Notes: a model not told the origin generated them from the letters alone. Positions 8,495-19,267 are shown, counted from the stretch's first letter. The stretch is DNA of 64,000 nt from Bacillus carboniphilus (GCF_020524035.2 NZ_CP129013.1:2531822-2595821), one strand, 5' to 3'. A program made the numbers and translations.

Positions 8495-10142
8495 TTACCA
8501 GAGCTTAAACCCTTTTGAACCTGGAGGTGCATACTCAATCATATCGTAGATTGGAATGGTATAGGCAAAGATGATAAGAGCTACCGTAATCACTAACCAT
8601 ATTTTCCAATTTTCAAGGAAGTTAGGTGTGACTTCAGCAGATTCTCTAATCTCACCTACTGGGAATTCTTCATTTCCTTCTGGTGCAACAAACGTTAAAT
8701 AAAGAACAATATGGATGACGATTAAGATAGCGACAAATAAAATTGCCCCGCCAATAGCCATGGCTGTTTGGTAAGGAATCCAGCCTAAAGCTGTTGAATG
8801 GTCTCCATAAGTCGTATAGGCTGTTCTTCTCGGTGCTCCCTGTAACCCTACTGTATGCATCGCACCTGACATGAACAACATTCCTACTACCCATAATACC
8901 GTTTGGAAAATACCTAATCGGTTCATATTTTTTGAAAGTGTACGCCCAGTTAAATGCGGAATTAACCAATACGAAATTCCGAAGAACGTTAGTGCAACAG
9001 ATGTTGCAACCGTTAAATGAAAGTGACCGGTAATAAACAATGTGTTATGAACAACCTGATTCATCTGGTTACTTGCATTAATAATACCGCCTGCTCCTGC
9101 AGGTATGAAGATTAACATACCCATGAATGGAGCAAAAAAGCGAACATCTCCCCCAAGGAAGCTTTTTAAACCAACCAAATATTCCTTTTCCTCCTAATTG
9201 ACGACCTCTTATTTCGAAAGTGGCAAACAATGAAAAAGCTGTCATAAAGGAAGGTACGATAACCATGAACGTTAAAACAATTTGAATGAACTTCCAAACA
9301 GGATCAATCCCTGATTCTGTAATTTGATGGTGAAAACCTACTGGTATAGAAAACAATAAAAATAAGACGAAGGCCATTCTTGCTAAGGAATCACTAAAAA
9401 CCTTCCCACCGATAACCTTTGGTACCACAACATACCAGCACATATAGGCAGGTAATAACCAGAAGTACACTAATGGATGTCCAAAATACCAAAATAGTGT
9501 TCTACTTAATAATATATTAATATCTTCTACCCAACCAAAAGACCATGGGATAAATTGAAATAAAACCGTTGCTGCTACCCCTAGAGTCGCAATGAGCCAT
9601 AGAGCCATTGTGATAACAGCCATAAATGTTAATAGTGGTGAGATTTTTTTCTGATTCGTTTTTCTCCAATAAGAATACTGTCTAAAAATGGCTAAACCAC
9701 TGAACCAGCTTCCAACCACTAAAAATGTTAAAGCGATATAAAAGTAAGGTGAAGCTTGCAAAGGTGCATAAAAGGTATATAGAACCGTAGCTTTATTTAA
9801 TACAATCATAACAGTAGCCATGGTTGTACCAATGGTCATTAAAATAAAGCCGATCCAACCAGATCTTCTAGAGAATTTAATTAACTCTCCTGATGTACGA
9901 CTTACACATGCAAATAAAAAACCAATAATAAAGAATGTTGTGAAGACAAGGCCTAATAACACACCATGTGCCGTAAGTAATTGGTAATACCCTATTCCAG
10001 CTGGTAGTTCTAATTGTCCACTTCGAACAAATGTCTGTAATAAACCTGCAAGCGCCCCAATAAATAAGGCAATAAATGCAATTGCTATATGAGATAAAAT
10101 TAACTTCGAATCTTTAGGACTTACTCTTTCCGTTACGTTCAT
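8495..10142 (-). pseudogene. ba3-type cytochrome c oxidase subunit I, single frameshift
   Basis: Two frames together give about 548 residues of a haem-copper oxidase subunit I of the ba3 (B) type. Haem and CuB ligand segments are visible: LTAHGVLLG, the FGHPLVYFWLLPAY motif and ITGHFHLTVAT, with about 13 membrane segments. The frame breaks at a C5 run at 9150-9154 (G5 on the coding strand); deleting one G restores LPWGDVRFFAPF. It is the terminal proton-pumping oxidase passing electrons from cytochrome c to O2. The ATG at 10142 directly abuts the subunit II stop codon. The indel is probably a sequence error. Confidence 0.88.
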
Positions 10143-10612
10143 TTATTCCACCACCTTTATTTGCGCACTCATGACTTGGTGTCCATTTCCGCAATATTCA
10201 TTACATAAAATTAAGAAATCCCCTGTCTCATCAAAGGTGTGTGTTAATTGATTTATATGTCCCGGTGTAATCATCATATTAACGGTTGTCCCCGCTATTT
10301 CAAAACCGTGAACGACATCCTTACTTGTTACGATGAATGTTACTTTTGCTCCTTTAGGAATTTCCACATCACTTGGTAAGAAAGCAAAAGCTTGAGAAAC
10401 CATCACAAGTTCGTATTCATTTTCACCAACCTTATGTAAACCTGGGTCATTAAATGGAGTAATGTATCGACTTTTTCAGGATCAATCGTTTCATCTTCAC
10501 TTGGAGGTGTATGTCCTTGCGCAAAAGCACTAATTCCTAATATAAATAGAAATATGACCAATGTTGTAATTCCAAACCCAAGCCAAATCTTTTCATACTT
10601 ATACATATGCAT
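10143..10612 (-). pseudogene. ba3-type cytochrome c oxidase subunit II, single frameshift
   Basis: About 157 residues across two frames: one N-terminal membrane anchor, then a cupredoxin domain. The CuA site is visible as VVHGFEI plus CNEYCGNGHQVM (Cys-x3-Cys-x3-His-x2-Met). The frame is lost near 10461-10464; restoring one base gives KVDT-x-TPFNDPGLHKVGENEYELVMVSQ. The short length and single transmembrane helix fit ba3 oxidases, not aa3 enzymes. It lies between the small subunit gene and subunit I in one operon. Confidence 0.87.
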
Positions 10613-10634
10613 CTTTTGTCATCCCCTCTCTACT

Positions 10635-10799
10635 CTATGTTCTTGTTACAAATAGATAATAAACACCTAACCACGATATAATAATCACAAGACCTACAAA
10701 CAGTACAGAAATAAAAGCACCTTTTAATTCAGGTTCATTTTGACTTTCTACTTTCACTTGTCTTTGTGTTTCCTTTTGTGGAACTACTCCATTTGTCAT
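10635..10799 (-). CDS. Small cytochrome oxidase subunit IIA-like protein (54 aa)
   Basis: Reading the minus strand from ATG 10799 to TAG 10635 gives 54 residues beginning MTNGVVPQKE and containing one hydrophobic helix, GAFISVLFVGLVIIISWLGV. Size, single helix and position immediately before subunit II match the COX2A-type subunit of ba3 oxidases, which supplies a helix missing from the short subunit II. GAAAGGTGG precedes the ATG. It is the first gene of the oxidase operon, so it lies directly behind the FNR-type palindrome. Confidence 0.8.
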   Translation of the reverse strand: MTNGVVPQKETQRQVKVESQNEPELKGAFISVLFVGLVIIISWLGVYYLFVTRT

Positions 10800-10862
10800 A
10801 CGTCATCCACCTTTCAAAACAAGATTGTACTACCAGTTTATAGCACTATGACCTAACTTAAA

Positions 10863-10878
10863 TGTGATTATCATCACA
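10863..10878. promoter_or_regulatory. FNR/CRP-type box upstream of the ba3 oxidase operon
   Basis: TGTGATTATCATCACA is a perfect TGTGA-N6-TCACA palindrome, 64 bases upstream of the first oxidase gene. With an fnr gene next door this is a likely Fnr operator. Further TGTGA half sites follow at 10894-10911. Confidence 0.75.
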
Positions 10879-10915
10879 CAATCACCTAAATAAATGTGAA
10901 ATAAATGTGAAAACT

Positions 10916-11060
10916 AGAAAGGCGGAAGCGCACGTTTAGCGACGAATGATAAGGAACGTCAACTAAGTGTAGTCACGTCCTGTGACAAACGTTGACGCTA
11001 GCCCGTCCTGGGCATCGCACGTCCTGTGGCTAACGTTGATGCTAAAAATAAAGCCTAAGC
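10916..11060 (+). repeat. Repeat of the AGAAAAGCG family with hairpin cassette
   Basis: Starts AGAAAGGCGGAAGCGCACG. It contains CGTCAAC/GTTGACG (10957-10997) around GTCAC-GTCCT-GTGAC, then GCCC-GTCCT-GGGC (11001-11013), then a partial third cassette with CACGTCCTGTG. The usual right arm with GGAGCTAGACA is missing. It lies in the gap between the oxidase operon and fnr. Confidence 0.75.
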
Positions 11061-11088
11061 GTACAGGTAACGACAGAACAATTTTTCA

Positions 11089-11119
11089 CAAAAAAAGCAC
11101 CCTCATGTTGGATGCTTCA
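11089..11119 (-). terminator. Terminator after fnr
   Basis: On the minus strand GCATCC and GGGTGC form a stem followed by a long T run, just downstream of the fnr stop codon. Confidence 0.7.
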
Positions 11120-11131
11120 TTTTAGTTGAAT

Positions 11132-11854
11132 TTAGATTCTACAAATCTCAATAGGACAACCTTCACAATGGCATATTTTTTTTAACTCCTCTAGATCTAA
11201 AATCGTAATTTTTCCAGTATTCACTTCAATTAATCCATCTTCTTTCAATGTCTTTAACATTCTATTGACCGTTTCTCTTGTGGCACCGATCAAATTGGCT
11301 AATTCTAGATTCGTAAATTTCTTTTTAATAAAGACCTTGTTGTCTTTTTTTTCACCATAAGTATTCCCAATTCGAATAAGGGTAGAGGCAAGGGCACCGT
11401 TTTTCCCGTAAAACATTAAATCACGTAACTTCAATTGGGTAAAACGTTGCATATAGCCCATCCATTTCATAAATTCAACTGCCACATCACCATTTTGCCA
11501 AATTAACACTTCTAAATCTTGTTGCTGTATGACGCCAATCTCACAATCTTCAGCTGCAATTGCATTAAAAGACGTTAGTTTCTCTTCTGTATGGTCAAAT
11601 TCACCAAATAAATCGCCAACACGAAAGACATAAAACGTGAGGTCTTTTCCGTCATCCGTCATTTTAGTTAAATTGACCGTTCCTTTTTTGACAAAATAGA
11701 TTTTGTCTGCTTCGTCGCCTTCCCAATAAATATTAGAGCCTTGTTTAAATTCATGCTCATACATATAGTCCCCCAGTTTTTCCAAGGTACTAGTTGATAA
11801 CAAGGTGGTATTTCTTGTATTTGAAGCTTTTTCACAAATCGGGCATATTTCCAT
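11132..11854 (-). CDS. fnr: Anaerobic regulator Fnr (Crp/Fnr family, C-terminal Fe-S cluster type)
   Basis: A 240-residue protein with a cyclic-nucleotide-type beta-barrel at about residues 20-120 and a winged helix at about 175-210 (LANLIGATRETVNRML). The C-terminus CHCEGCPIEICRI holds Cys230, Cys233 and Cys238, the same spacing as the cluster ligands of B. subtilis Fnr; Asp145 is a candidate fourth ligand. An extra CPIC pair sits at residues 4-7. The protein should activate anaerobic genes when its [4Fe-4S] cluster is intact. It lies next to a ba3 oxidase with an FNR box and has a similar box before its own start. Confidence 0.88.
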   Translation of the reverse strand: MEICPICEKASNTRNTTLLSTSTLEKLGDYMYEHEFKQGSNIYWEGDEADKIYFVKKGTVNLTKMTDDGKDLTFYVFRVGDLFGEFDHTEEKLTSFNAIAAEDCEIGVIQQQDLEVLIWQNGDVAVEFMKWMGYMQRFTQLKLRDLMFYGKNGALASTLIRIGNTYGEKKDNKVFIKKKFTNLELANLIGATRETVNRMLKTLKEDGLIEVNTGKITILDLEELKKICHCEGCPIEICRI

Positions 11855-11885
11855 AATTTATCCCTCTTTTTTAAAAATTAGTCGT

Positions 11886-11901
11886 TGTGATTAATGTAAC
11901 A
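11886..11901. promoter_or_regulatory. FNR-type box upstream of fnr
   Basis: TGTGATTAATGTAACA matches TGTGA-N6-TCACA with one mismatch. It lies 32 bases upstream of fnr and 63 bases upstream of the divergent MobA-like gene, so it may control both. Confidence 0.55.
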
Positions 11902-11963
11902 GATTAACAAATTTATATAAGCTATATTGACAACAAGACATAGAATAAAAGGAGGCGTTCCAC

Positions 11964-12407
11964 ATGCTTTCAGGCGTTATTATCGCTGATCGACCTCTTG
12001 ACATAAATTTATTACTATCAGAAAATGCTAAAGGAAAAATAATTGATCTCTACATTGAAACCATGACCTCTATTTGCGATGAAATCATCATAGTATGCCC
12101 AAACCCCATGCAAATCGTTGGCCATGTACCTTCAAATGTACGCCTTATTACAGCTTACTATAAAAACGCCTCACCTTTAGGTAGTATTCATGCGGCATTA
12201 AGCTTATCCAAAAAGCCCTACGTTTGGTTAGTAAGAGCAAGTCAGAGCGAGCCTTCATGCGTCATTGCCTTAAACAAGCTTCAAAAATTGCAAGAAAAAC
12301 AAGTCACACCGTCCATAAATAAAATTTCTTTTCCTATAGTATGGCCTGTAACTTTGAAGCATACGTTAGAAAACCATTTAAAAAAATATCAACGCTATAT
12401 TCAATAG
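11964..12407 (+). CDS. Degenerate MobA-like nucleotidyltransferase-fold protein
   Basis: A 147-residue protein that follows the plan of the molybdenum-cofactor guanylyltransferase MobA: an N-terminal strand MLSGVIIAD, a CDEIIIVCPNP strand, and the nearly intact ASPLGSIHAAL segment (GPLxGIxAAL in MobA). The N-terminal GGxSxRMGxxK nucleotide-binding loop is absent, the metal-binding DxP is replaced by RASQSEP, and the protein is about 50 residues short. I infer loss of catalysis or a changed function. AAGGAGGCG precedes the ATG. It is divergent from fnr. Confidence 0.55.
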   Translation: MLSGVIIADRPLDINLLLSENAKGKIIDLYIETMTSICDEIIIVCPNPMQIVGHVPSNVRLITAYYKNASPLGSIHAALSLSKKPYVWLVRASQSEPSCVIALNKLQKLQEKQVTPSINKISFPIVWPVTLKHTLENHLKKYQRYIQ

Positions 12408-12412
12408 TTGCC

Positions 12413-12784
12413 TTATAAATACTTAACTACTGCTACAATAAGTAAAACCCAAGCCGCTAAGAAGGATATTCCTCCTATAGGTGTAATCGCTCCTAAAACC
12501 TTTATTTGTGTAACACTTAACACATATAAGCTTCCAGAAAACAAGATAATTCCGATAAACATCAGCCATCCTGCTGATGTTAAGGAAGTTACTTGTGAAA
12601 CCTTACCACTTACAAGAGCGACGACAAACAAGCCCATTGCATGAAACATTTGATATTGAACAGCTTTTTCCCATGTGTTCAAATACTTATCTGGAATTTT
12701 CCCTTCAAGTCCATGTGCCCCAAATGCGCCTAATGCTACAGCTAAGAAGGCATTAATTGCTCCTAATATTAAAAAAAAGTTCAT
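12413..12784 (-). CDS. DUF423 family membrane protein (YwdK/YgdD type)
   Basis: About 123 residues with four transmembrane helices. The N-terminal FLILGAINAFLAVALGAFGAHGL is diagnostic of DUF423, followed by the WEKAVQYQMFHAMGL segment. Function is unknown. The ATG at 12784 is preferred because GTGGGG lies about ten bases upstream; the GTG at 12799 is part of that ribosome site. In B. subtilis the homologue ywdK sits beside gerQ. Confidence 0.82.
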   Translation of the reverse strand: MNFFLILGAINAFLAVALGAFGAHGLEGKIPDKYLNTWEKAVQYQMFHAMGLFVVALVSGKVSQVTSLTSAGWLMFIGIILFSGSLYVLSVTQIKVLGAITPIGGISFLAAWVLLIVAVVKYL

Positions 12785-12984
12785 TCTCTTTATCCCCACT
12801 TTTTTATTTAATCTTACCGCAATATGATGTTAAATCCAATCCCTTCTCATATATTTACATCTATTCACTACCAAATATTTATTGAACATCGTTTACAAGA
12901 TAGTGTACATTTGTTTAAAATGGAGAGAACTTTTTGTATTCTCAAAAAGGGGGATGACCTTTTTGAGATTTTATTTTTTAAAGA

Positions 12985-13158
12985 TAAGAATGTATAAACT
13001 TTGTCCTTTATAAGAAGGTGCTAACATTGCTGTCTAGCTCCAGCGCCTAACCACTCGAGGTCATAAGTCACGTAGAACAAAAGATAAAGAACACCTTTCT
13101 TTTCTCCGCGCCTTATGCTTGTCGTGGCTGAGCAAGGCGCTTGCGCTTTTCTTATAGA
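12985..13158 (-). repeat. Inverted copy of the AGAAAAGCG...GGAGCTAGACA repeat (GCCTTGCTCAGCC subtype)
   Basis: Read on the minus strand it starts AAGAAAAGCGCAAGCGCC, contains TTGCTCAGCCACGACAAGC and ends GGCGCTGGAGCTAGACAGC plus the right arm. It is closely related to 55503-55745 but lacks the hairpin cassette. It fills most of the 400-base gap between the DUF423 gene and the YebE-like gene. Confidence 0.75.
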
Positions 13159-13214
13159 ATGCACTCATGTATAAACAATCTCTTATAGAGTAAAACAATA
13201 TGGAGGTGGAAAAA

Positions 13215-13760
13215 TTGATAGATATTTTACTAATTTTACTTTTGCAACTTGTTTTTGTTCCTATTTACACATTAAGGACCATTTTCCTTGTAAAAAACGT
13301 AACCATTCTTGCTGCACTTTTAGGTGTAGTAGAAATGCTCATCTATGTGTTCGGCCTTTCGCTTGTTTTTAGTGACGACGCAAGTGTCTTGTCTATGATT
13401 GTGTACGCAGTTGGGTTTGGCCTAGGAATTCCTTTAGGGACAAAAATCGAAGAAAAGTTAGCGATTGGCTATATCAATGTTACAATTAATACAATGGATC
13501 GAAACCAAGAACTTATCGACACCTTAAGGAGTAATGGCTTTGGTGTAACGATTTATGTTGGCGAAGGTCGAGATAGTAGTCGCATTAGGATGGATATCCT
13601 AACAAAAAGAAATAAGGAAAGTAAGTTAATCGATATGATCGAGCAGTTTGAACCGAGAGCCTTTATTATCTCCTATGAACCAAGAACCTTTAAAGGTGGC
13701 TTCATATTAGAACGTATGAAAAAATCAAATCGAGGGAAGGCAAAGAAAAAGAGCGAATAA
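13215..13760 (+). CDS. UPF0316/DUF2179 membrane protein (YebE-like)
   Basis: About 181 residues: three transmembrane helices in the first 80 residues (VFVPIYTLRTIFLVKN and following), then a soluble C-terminal DUF2179 domain with the conserved GFGVTIYVGEGRDSSR and EPRAFIISYEPRTFKGGF segments. The DUF2179 fold may bind a ligand, but no reaction is known. I place the start at TTG 13215 because GGAGGTGG lies just upstream; the ATG at 13200 overlaps this site. It is followed after 19 bases by a DUF4181 gene, so an operon is likely. Confidence 0.82.
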   Translation: MIDILLILLLQLVFVPIYTLRTIFLVKNVTILAALLGVVEMLIYVFGLSLVFSDDASVLSMIVYAVGFGLGIPLGTKIEEKLAIGYINVTINTMDRNQELIDTLRSNGFGVTIYVGEGRDSSRIRMDILTKRNKESKLIDMIEQFEPRAFIISYEPRTFKGGFILERMKKSNRGKAKKKSE

Positions 13761-13779
13761 CATAGGAGGTAGCACCCTT

Positions 13780-14181
13780 TTGATTTGGGTTTTAGTTATT
13801 ATTTATCTTATCATTTTCTTAATTACATGGTTAGTTGAAAAATTAATCAAGAAAAGATTTGACTTAAGCAAAAAAAGAAAATACAACAAACGATTTAGTA
13901 GGGAACAATTTTCTACTGAAATGAAGATATTAAGTATTTGGAGCATTTGTGTACTCCTTGCGAGCACGACCATCGATAGTATTAGCAGGAAACCGTTACT
14001 TCCCATTCCCATGTATTTATTAATTGCAATTTTCTTCAGTATACTCAGCACTTATCGAGGGTTAATGGTCAAAAAGCATGCGCCAAGTTCAAAAGAGTAT
14101 TACCTTGATTTTGCAGCAGCTATTTGGGTTCCAATTGGAACCATCTTGTTAGCAACTACTACGCAATGGATTCTGGGCTAA
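13780..14181 (+). CDS. DUF4181 family membrane protein
   Basis: A 133-residue protein starting at TTG behind AGGAGGT. It has four hydrophobic segments (about residues 2-20, 48-64, 75-92 and 108-128) and a basic loop KKRKYNKRFSR after the first. The layout resembles the DUF4181 family, whose function is unknown. It probably shares a transcript with the YebE-like gene upstream. Confidence 0.6.
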   Translation: MIWVLVIIYLIIFLITWLVEKLIKKRFDLSKKRKYNKRFSREQFSTEMKILSIWSICVLLASTTIDSISRKPLLPIPMYLLIAIFFSILSTYRGLMVKKHAPSSKEYYLDFAAAIWVPIGTILLATTTQWILG

Positions 14182-14185
14182 GAAC

Positions 14186-14217
14186 GAAATGGATTCCTCA
14201 TCGAAGGAATCCATTTC
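14186..14217. terminator. Hairpin between convergent genes
   Basis: GAAATGGATTCC pairs with GGAATCCATTTC around a short loop between the DUF4181 gene and ywdI. T runs are short on both sides, so this is a probable bidirectional terminator. Confidence 0.65.
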
Positions 14218-14219
14218 CT

Positions 14220-14471
14220 TTAAAAATCAAATATAGAATCATTGCTTGAATTTTCGGATGGTGTCACAGTCTCTTTTGGCTTTGCTCCCATCATTTTGGC
14301 TAATTGTTGCTCACTTGAGGTGTGAACCTGCTCGGATTGACTATTTTCTAATATGACATTACATAACGACCGAATCGTCATGATATGAGATTGTATATCT
14401 TTTTCTGATTGTCTTGCTTTTGTTAACTCTTTCTCCATCTCATTTAAAATACTTGAAACGGATATGTTCAT
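14220..14471 (-). CDS. YwdI family protein (DUF5327)
   Basis: An 83-residue, mostly helical protein: an N-terminal helix ISVSSILNEMEKELTKARQ, a conserved HIMTIRSLCNVIL segment and a polar C-terminal tail ending SNDSIFDF. These match the YwdI/DUF5327 family of unknown function, found near ung in Bacilli. The ATG at 14471 has AGAAGG eight bases upstream and is preferred over the GTG at 14480. It follows the K+ channel gene by 24 bases. Confidence 0.75.
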   Translation of the reverse strand: MNISVSSILNEMEKELTKARQSEKDIQSHIMTIRSLCNVILENSQSEQVHTSSEQQLAKMMGAKPKETVTPSENSSNDSIFDF

Positions 14472-14495
14472 TTTTTTCACCTTCTTACTTCATTT

Positions 14496-15485
14496 TTAAG
14501 CATCCATTTCTAGTTTTTTGATGTCCTCTCTTTCACCAAAAACGAAAATTATATCCTTTTCCTTTAAAACAAGTTCAGCCGAAGGATTATGTAAGACTTT
14601 CTCTCCTTTTTGAACCGCTAAAATCGTAACTCCATATTGATCTCTTATTTTATTTTCAGCTATGCTCTTATTAATAAATGAACTCTGATGAGATAAAATA
14701 AGTTCCTCAATATCTAATTTTGTTCGATTGTTAACGAATATCGTTTCGACATATTCCGCACTTTTCGGTTTTAAGATCGACATGGCCATTCTTCTCCCGC
14801 TTATCGATGTCGGGTTAATTACCACGTCTGCTCCAGCTCTTTTGAGTTTGTTTTCAGATTCCAAATAAGCCGCTCTCGCCACAATATGGAGGTCTTGATT
14901 GAACTCTTTAGCTGATAAAGAAACAAAAACGTTATCTGCATCCGTCGGAAGTGTTGCAATTAAGCCTGTTGCCCGTTCAATACCTGCCCTAACTAACACT
15001 TCATTAATTCTAGCATCACCGTTCACATACAAAATGTCTTCATCCATTGTTTCCAAAACGTCTTGATTGTTTTCAATAACAACAACTGATTGATTTTCGA
15101 TATGTAACTGATTATACACCTGTCTTCCAACTCGACCAAATCCACATACAATAATGTGACCTTGTAAATGCTCAATTTGACTCACCATTTTTTTTCTCCT
15201 TAATGACCGTGATAATTCCCCTTCCAATATGAGCGCTGTTACTGCTCCGATGGCGTAGGTAACAATTCCTATACCCATAGGAATAATAAACAAGGCAAAG
15301 ATTTTCCCCGCTTCAGTTCGAGGGACGGCGTCACCATATCCTACAGTTAAAACCGTAATAGCTGTCAACCAAAGGGCATCAAAAGTCGAAATTCCTTCCG
15401 TCAAATAAAAACCTACTGTTCCAAATATGATGACCGAAAGCATACTTAACGTGGCGTACATCACATGCCGATACCGTTCAATCAT
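14496..15485 (-). CDS. Two-TM potassium channel with RCK (TrkA) domains
   Basis: A 329-residue protein: TM1 at about residues 8-27, a pore helix, the K+ selectivity filter TVGYGD at 47-52, TM2 at about 62-88, then an RCK-N domain with the nucleotide-binding GFGRVG at 115-120 and an RCK-C domain from about 240. This is the MthK/YugO architecture, a ligand-gated K+ channel that releases or conducts K+. It lies 22 bases downstream of ung and upstream of ywdI, so the three genes may be co-transcribed. Confidence 0.88.
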   Translation of the reverse strand: MIERYRHVMYATLSMLSVIIFGTVGFYLTEGISTFDALWLTAITVLTVGYGDAVPRTEAGKIFALFIIPMGIGIVTYAIGAVTALILEGELSRSLRRKKMVSQIEHLQGHIIVCGFGRVGRQVYNQLHIENQSVVVIENNQDVLETMDEDILYVNGDARINEVLVRAGIERATGLIATLPTDADNVFVSLSAKEFNQDLHIVARAAYLESENKLKRAGADVVINPTSISGRRMAMSILKPKSAEYVETIFVNNRTKLDIEELILSHQSSFINKSIAENKIRDQYGVTILAVQKGEKVLHNPSAELVLKEKDIIFVFGEREDIKKLEMDA

Positions 15486-15507
15486 AATGCTTCACTCCTC
15501 TGAGTAC

Positions 15508-16170
15508 TTACCAGTCAATCGGTGTTTGTCCCGTCTCTTTCAAGTAAGCATTTGCTTTTGAAAATGGATGACTTCCAAAAAAACCACGGCTTGCTGATAA
15601 CGGACTAGGATGGGGAGATTCTAGAACAAAATGTTTATCTTTATCGATCATTTCCTTTTTGTTTTGTGCATGCTTTCCCCAAAGAACAAAAACAACGGGG
15701 GAGTTCTTTTGATCTATTAACTTAATCACTTCATCCGTAAACCTTTCCCATCCTTTATTTCGGTGAGAATAAGGTTCTCCTTCTCTTACGGTTAAAACCG
15801 TATTTAATAAAAAGACTCCTTGCTCTGCCCAGTTCAATAAGCATCCATCCTTAGGAAAGGGGATTCCTAAATCATTTTCTCTCTCCTTGAAAATACTTCG
15901 TAATGAAGGAGGAAGCTTTATCCCTTTTTTCACAGAAAAGCTAAGACCATGAGCTTGATTCGGTTGATGGTAAGGATCCTGTCCTAAAATCACCACCTTT
16001 ACCTTCTCGAGTGGGGTTGCTTTAAAAGCTGTAAAAACCTCATCCTTTTGAGGGTAAATCATTTCCGTTTCATATTCATGCTTAATAAAAGTCATTAATT
16101 CTTGATAATAGGGCTCTTCAAGTTGTCGTTTAAGGTGTTGAAACCAATCATTTTCTATTTCTAAAAACAT
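15508..16170 (-). CDS. ung: Uracil-DNA glycosylase, family 1
   Basis: A 220-residue enzyme with the water-activating motif GQDPYH (Asp65, His68) and the DNA-intercalating loop HPSPLSASRGFFG. It removes uracil from DNA as the first step of base-excision repair. Full family length with no lesions. The K+ channel gene follows closely on the same strand. In B. subtilis ung is likewise near ywdI. Confidence 0.95.
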   Translation of the reverse strand: MFLEIENDWFQHLKRQLEEPYYQELMTFIKHEYETEMIYPQKDEVFTAFKATPLEKVKVVILGQDPYHQPNQAHGLSFSVKKGIKLPPSLRSIFKERENDLGIPFPKDGCLLNWAEQGVFLLNTVLTVREGEPYSHRNKGWERFTDEVIKLIDQKNSPVVFVLWGKHAQNKKEMIDKDKHFVLESPHPSPLSASRGFFGSHPFSKANAYLKETGQTPIDW

Positions 16171-16362
16171 AACAACGTGCTCCTTCCTCTACAACCATCA
16201 TAAAGGATTTTGGACTCGGCGTCATTTCGAGAAAAAGTCTATTAAACCCAAAAAGCACAACCAAGTAACTCCTGTTACCAGTTAAAAAGATAAGCATTTT
16301 TTTCAGTTTATTGAATACTCTTTAAGGAAACCTATCTAAATATCAAAAATCTACCTTTACAC

Positions 16363-16390
16363 TTGTTATTATATCCAATTATGCTATAGT
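16363..16390 (+). promoter_or_regulatory. Candidate promoter of the thiC transcript
   Basis: TTGTTA at 16363 and TATAGT at 16385 are separated by 16 bases, about 25 bases ahead of the riboswitch. The -35 is weak. Confidence 0.5.
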
Positions 16391-16416
16391 ATTGTAAGCA
16401 ACCAATAAAATTAGGA

Positions 16417-16523
16417 ATCTACTAGGGGAGCTCTGATTGCAAGAGCTGAGAGAAGAACGATGCAAGTTCTTTGACCCTTCGAACCTGATCTGGCTCATAC
16501 CAGCGTAGGGAAGTAGTGGGGCT
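16417..16523 (+). promoter_or_regulatory. TPP (THI-element) riboswitch
   Basis: The conserved THI-box blocks are present in order: GGGGAGCTCTG near 16424, GCTGAGAGAAG near 16445, then ACCCTTCGAACCTGATCTGG and CAGCGTAGGGAAG near 16501. The aptamer binds thiamine pyrophosphate. It is followed by an intrinsic terminator and thiC. Confidence 0.95.
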
Positions 16524-16563
16524 TTGTTTATCATGATGACAAAGCTACTATTACATACTTACT

Positions 16564-16597
16564 GAGAGGATGACGCCCTATGTCATTCTCTTTTTTT
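16564..16597 (+). terminator. Riboswitch expression-platform terminator
   Basis: GAGAGGATGAC pairs with GTCATTCTC and is followed by TTTTTTT. It sits between the TPP aptamer and thiC, so ligand binding should cause premature termination. Confidence 0.8.
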
Positions 16598-16637
16598 GAC
16601 CCAGATATCCGATTCCAAAAATTAAGGAGGAATTTAG

Positions 16638-18552
<1,915 letters not shown>

Positions 18553-18561
18553 TGCTCACAT

Positions 18562-18596
18562 AAGACTCTCGAGGTATTTCAACTCTTGAGTCTTTT
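18562..18596 (+). terminator. Terminator after the thiC transcript
   Basis: AAGACTC pairs with GAGTCTT, with extra pairing inside, followed by five T residues. It lies between convergent genes. Confidence 0.75.
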
Positions 18597-19108
18597 TAAA
18601 AAAACCACTTTGTCGGGAGCAAATATGTCCATGGAAGGGTCATGATCGCAATCGTGATTGATACTCTTCTCCTAACCTTTATATCTGGAATAATGTGTTT
18701 GAATGTATATTTATGATTAAACCAATAGATAAAAAAGCTCGCAACGCCCATGGCAAAGACTATAATGACGACGGCGAGAGGATGACTGAATGGATCGTAG
18801 GAAATCGCCGAGGCTAGTTCGTAATAGTCAAAGAAAACCCCATCCAAAAAGGTTACAGCAAGCAATACCAACATTCCTATGAAATCCGATAAAAAGCCAA
18901 ACAGCCAAACCTTTCCTATGCTGTTATTATAAAAATCCTTCACCCCAAAATACAGCTTTGATATTTTAAATAAATAAAAACAAACGAGAATAACGATCGA
19001 ATCAATAAGGAAGTTTCCAATTAACGAAATAAAAATAACAGGTGGGGAAAATAATACGAGCCAAATCGGGAAAATGACATTATATAATTTAACCTCTTTC
19101 CATTTCAT
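18596..19108 (-). CDS. Unknown integral membrane protein
   Basis: A 170-residue, strongly hydrophobic protein with about five transmembrane helices (near residues 12-30, 32-48, 66-88, 110-130 and 150-166). I recognise no family motif. The start ATG follows GAAAGGA...GAG. It is convergent with the thiC transcript and is followed by no gene of its own strand for a long distance, so it appears monocistronic. Confidence 0.55.
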   Translation of the reverse strand: MKWKEVKLYNVIFPIWLVLFSPPVIFISLIGNFLIDSIVILVCFYLFKISKLYFGVKDFYNNSIGKVWLFGFLSDFIGMLVLLAVTFLDGVFFDYYELASAISYDPFSHPLAVVIIVFAMGVASFFIYWFNHKYTFKHIIPDIKVRRRVSITIAIMTLPWTYLLPTKWFF

Positions 19109-19267
19109 CTCTTGCTCTCTCCTTTAAAACTAAATAGTATATCAAGTTAACATATGTGTAATTTTACACTAAAGGTCACTTTATTTCAATGCTTTTCTGT
19201 AAAAATAGCCGCAAGGAGAAAATCACTGTCCATACTTATCTACTCAAAATACTAGAAAAATAGAAAA

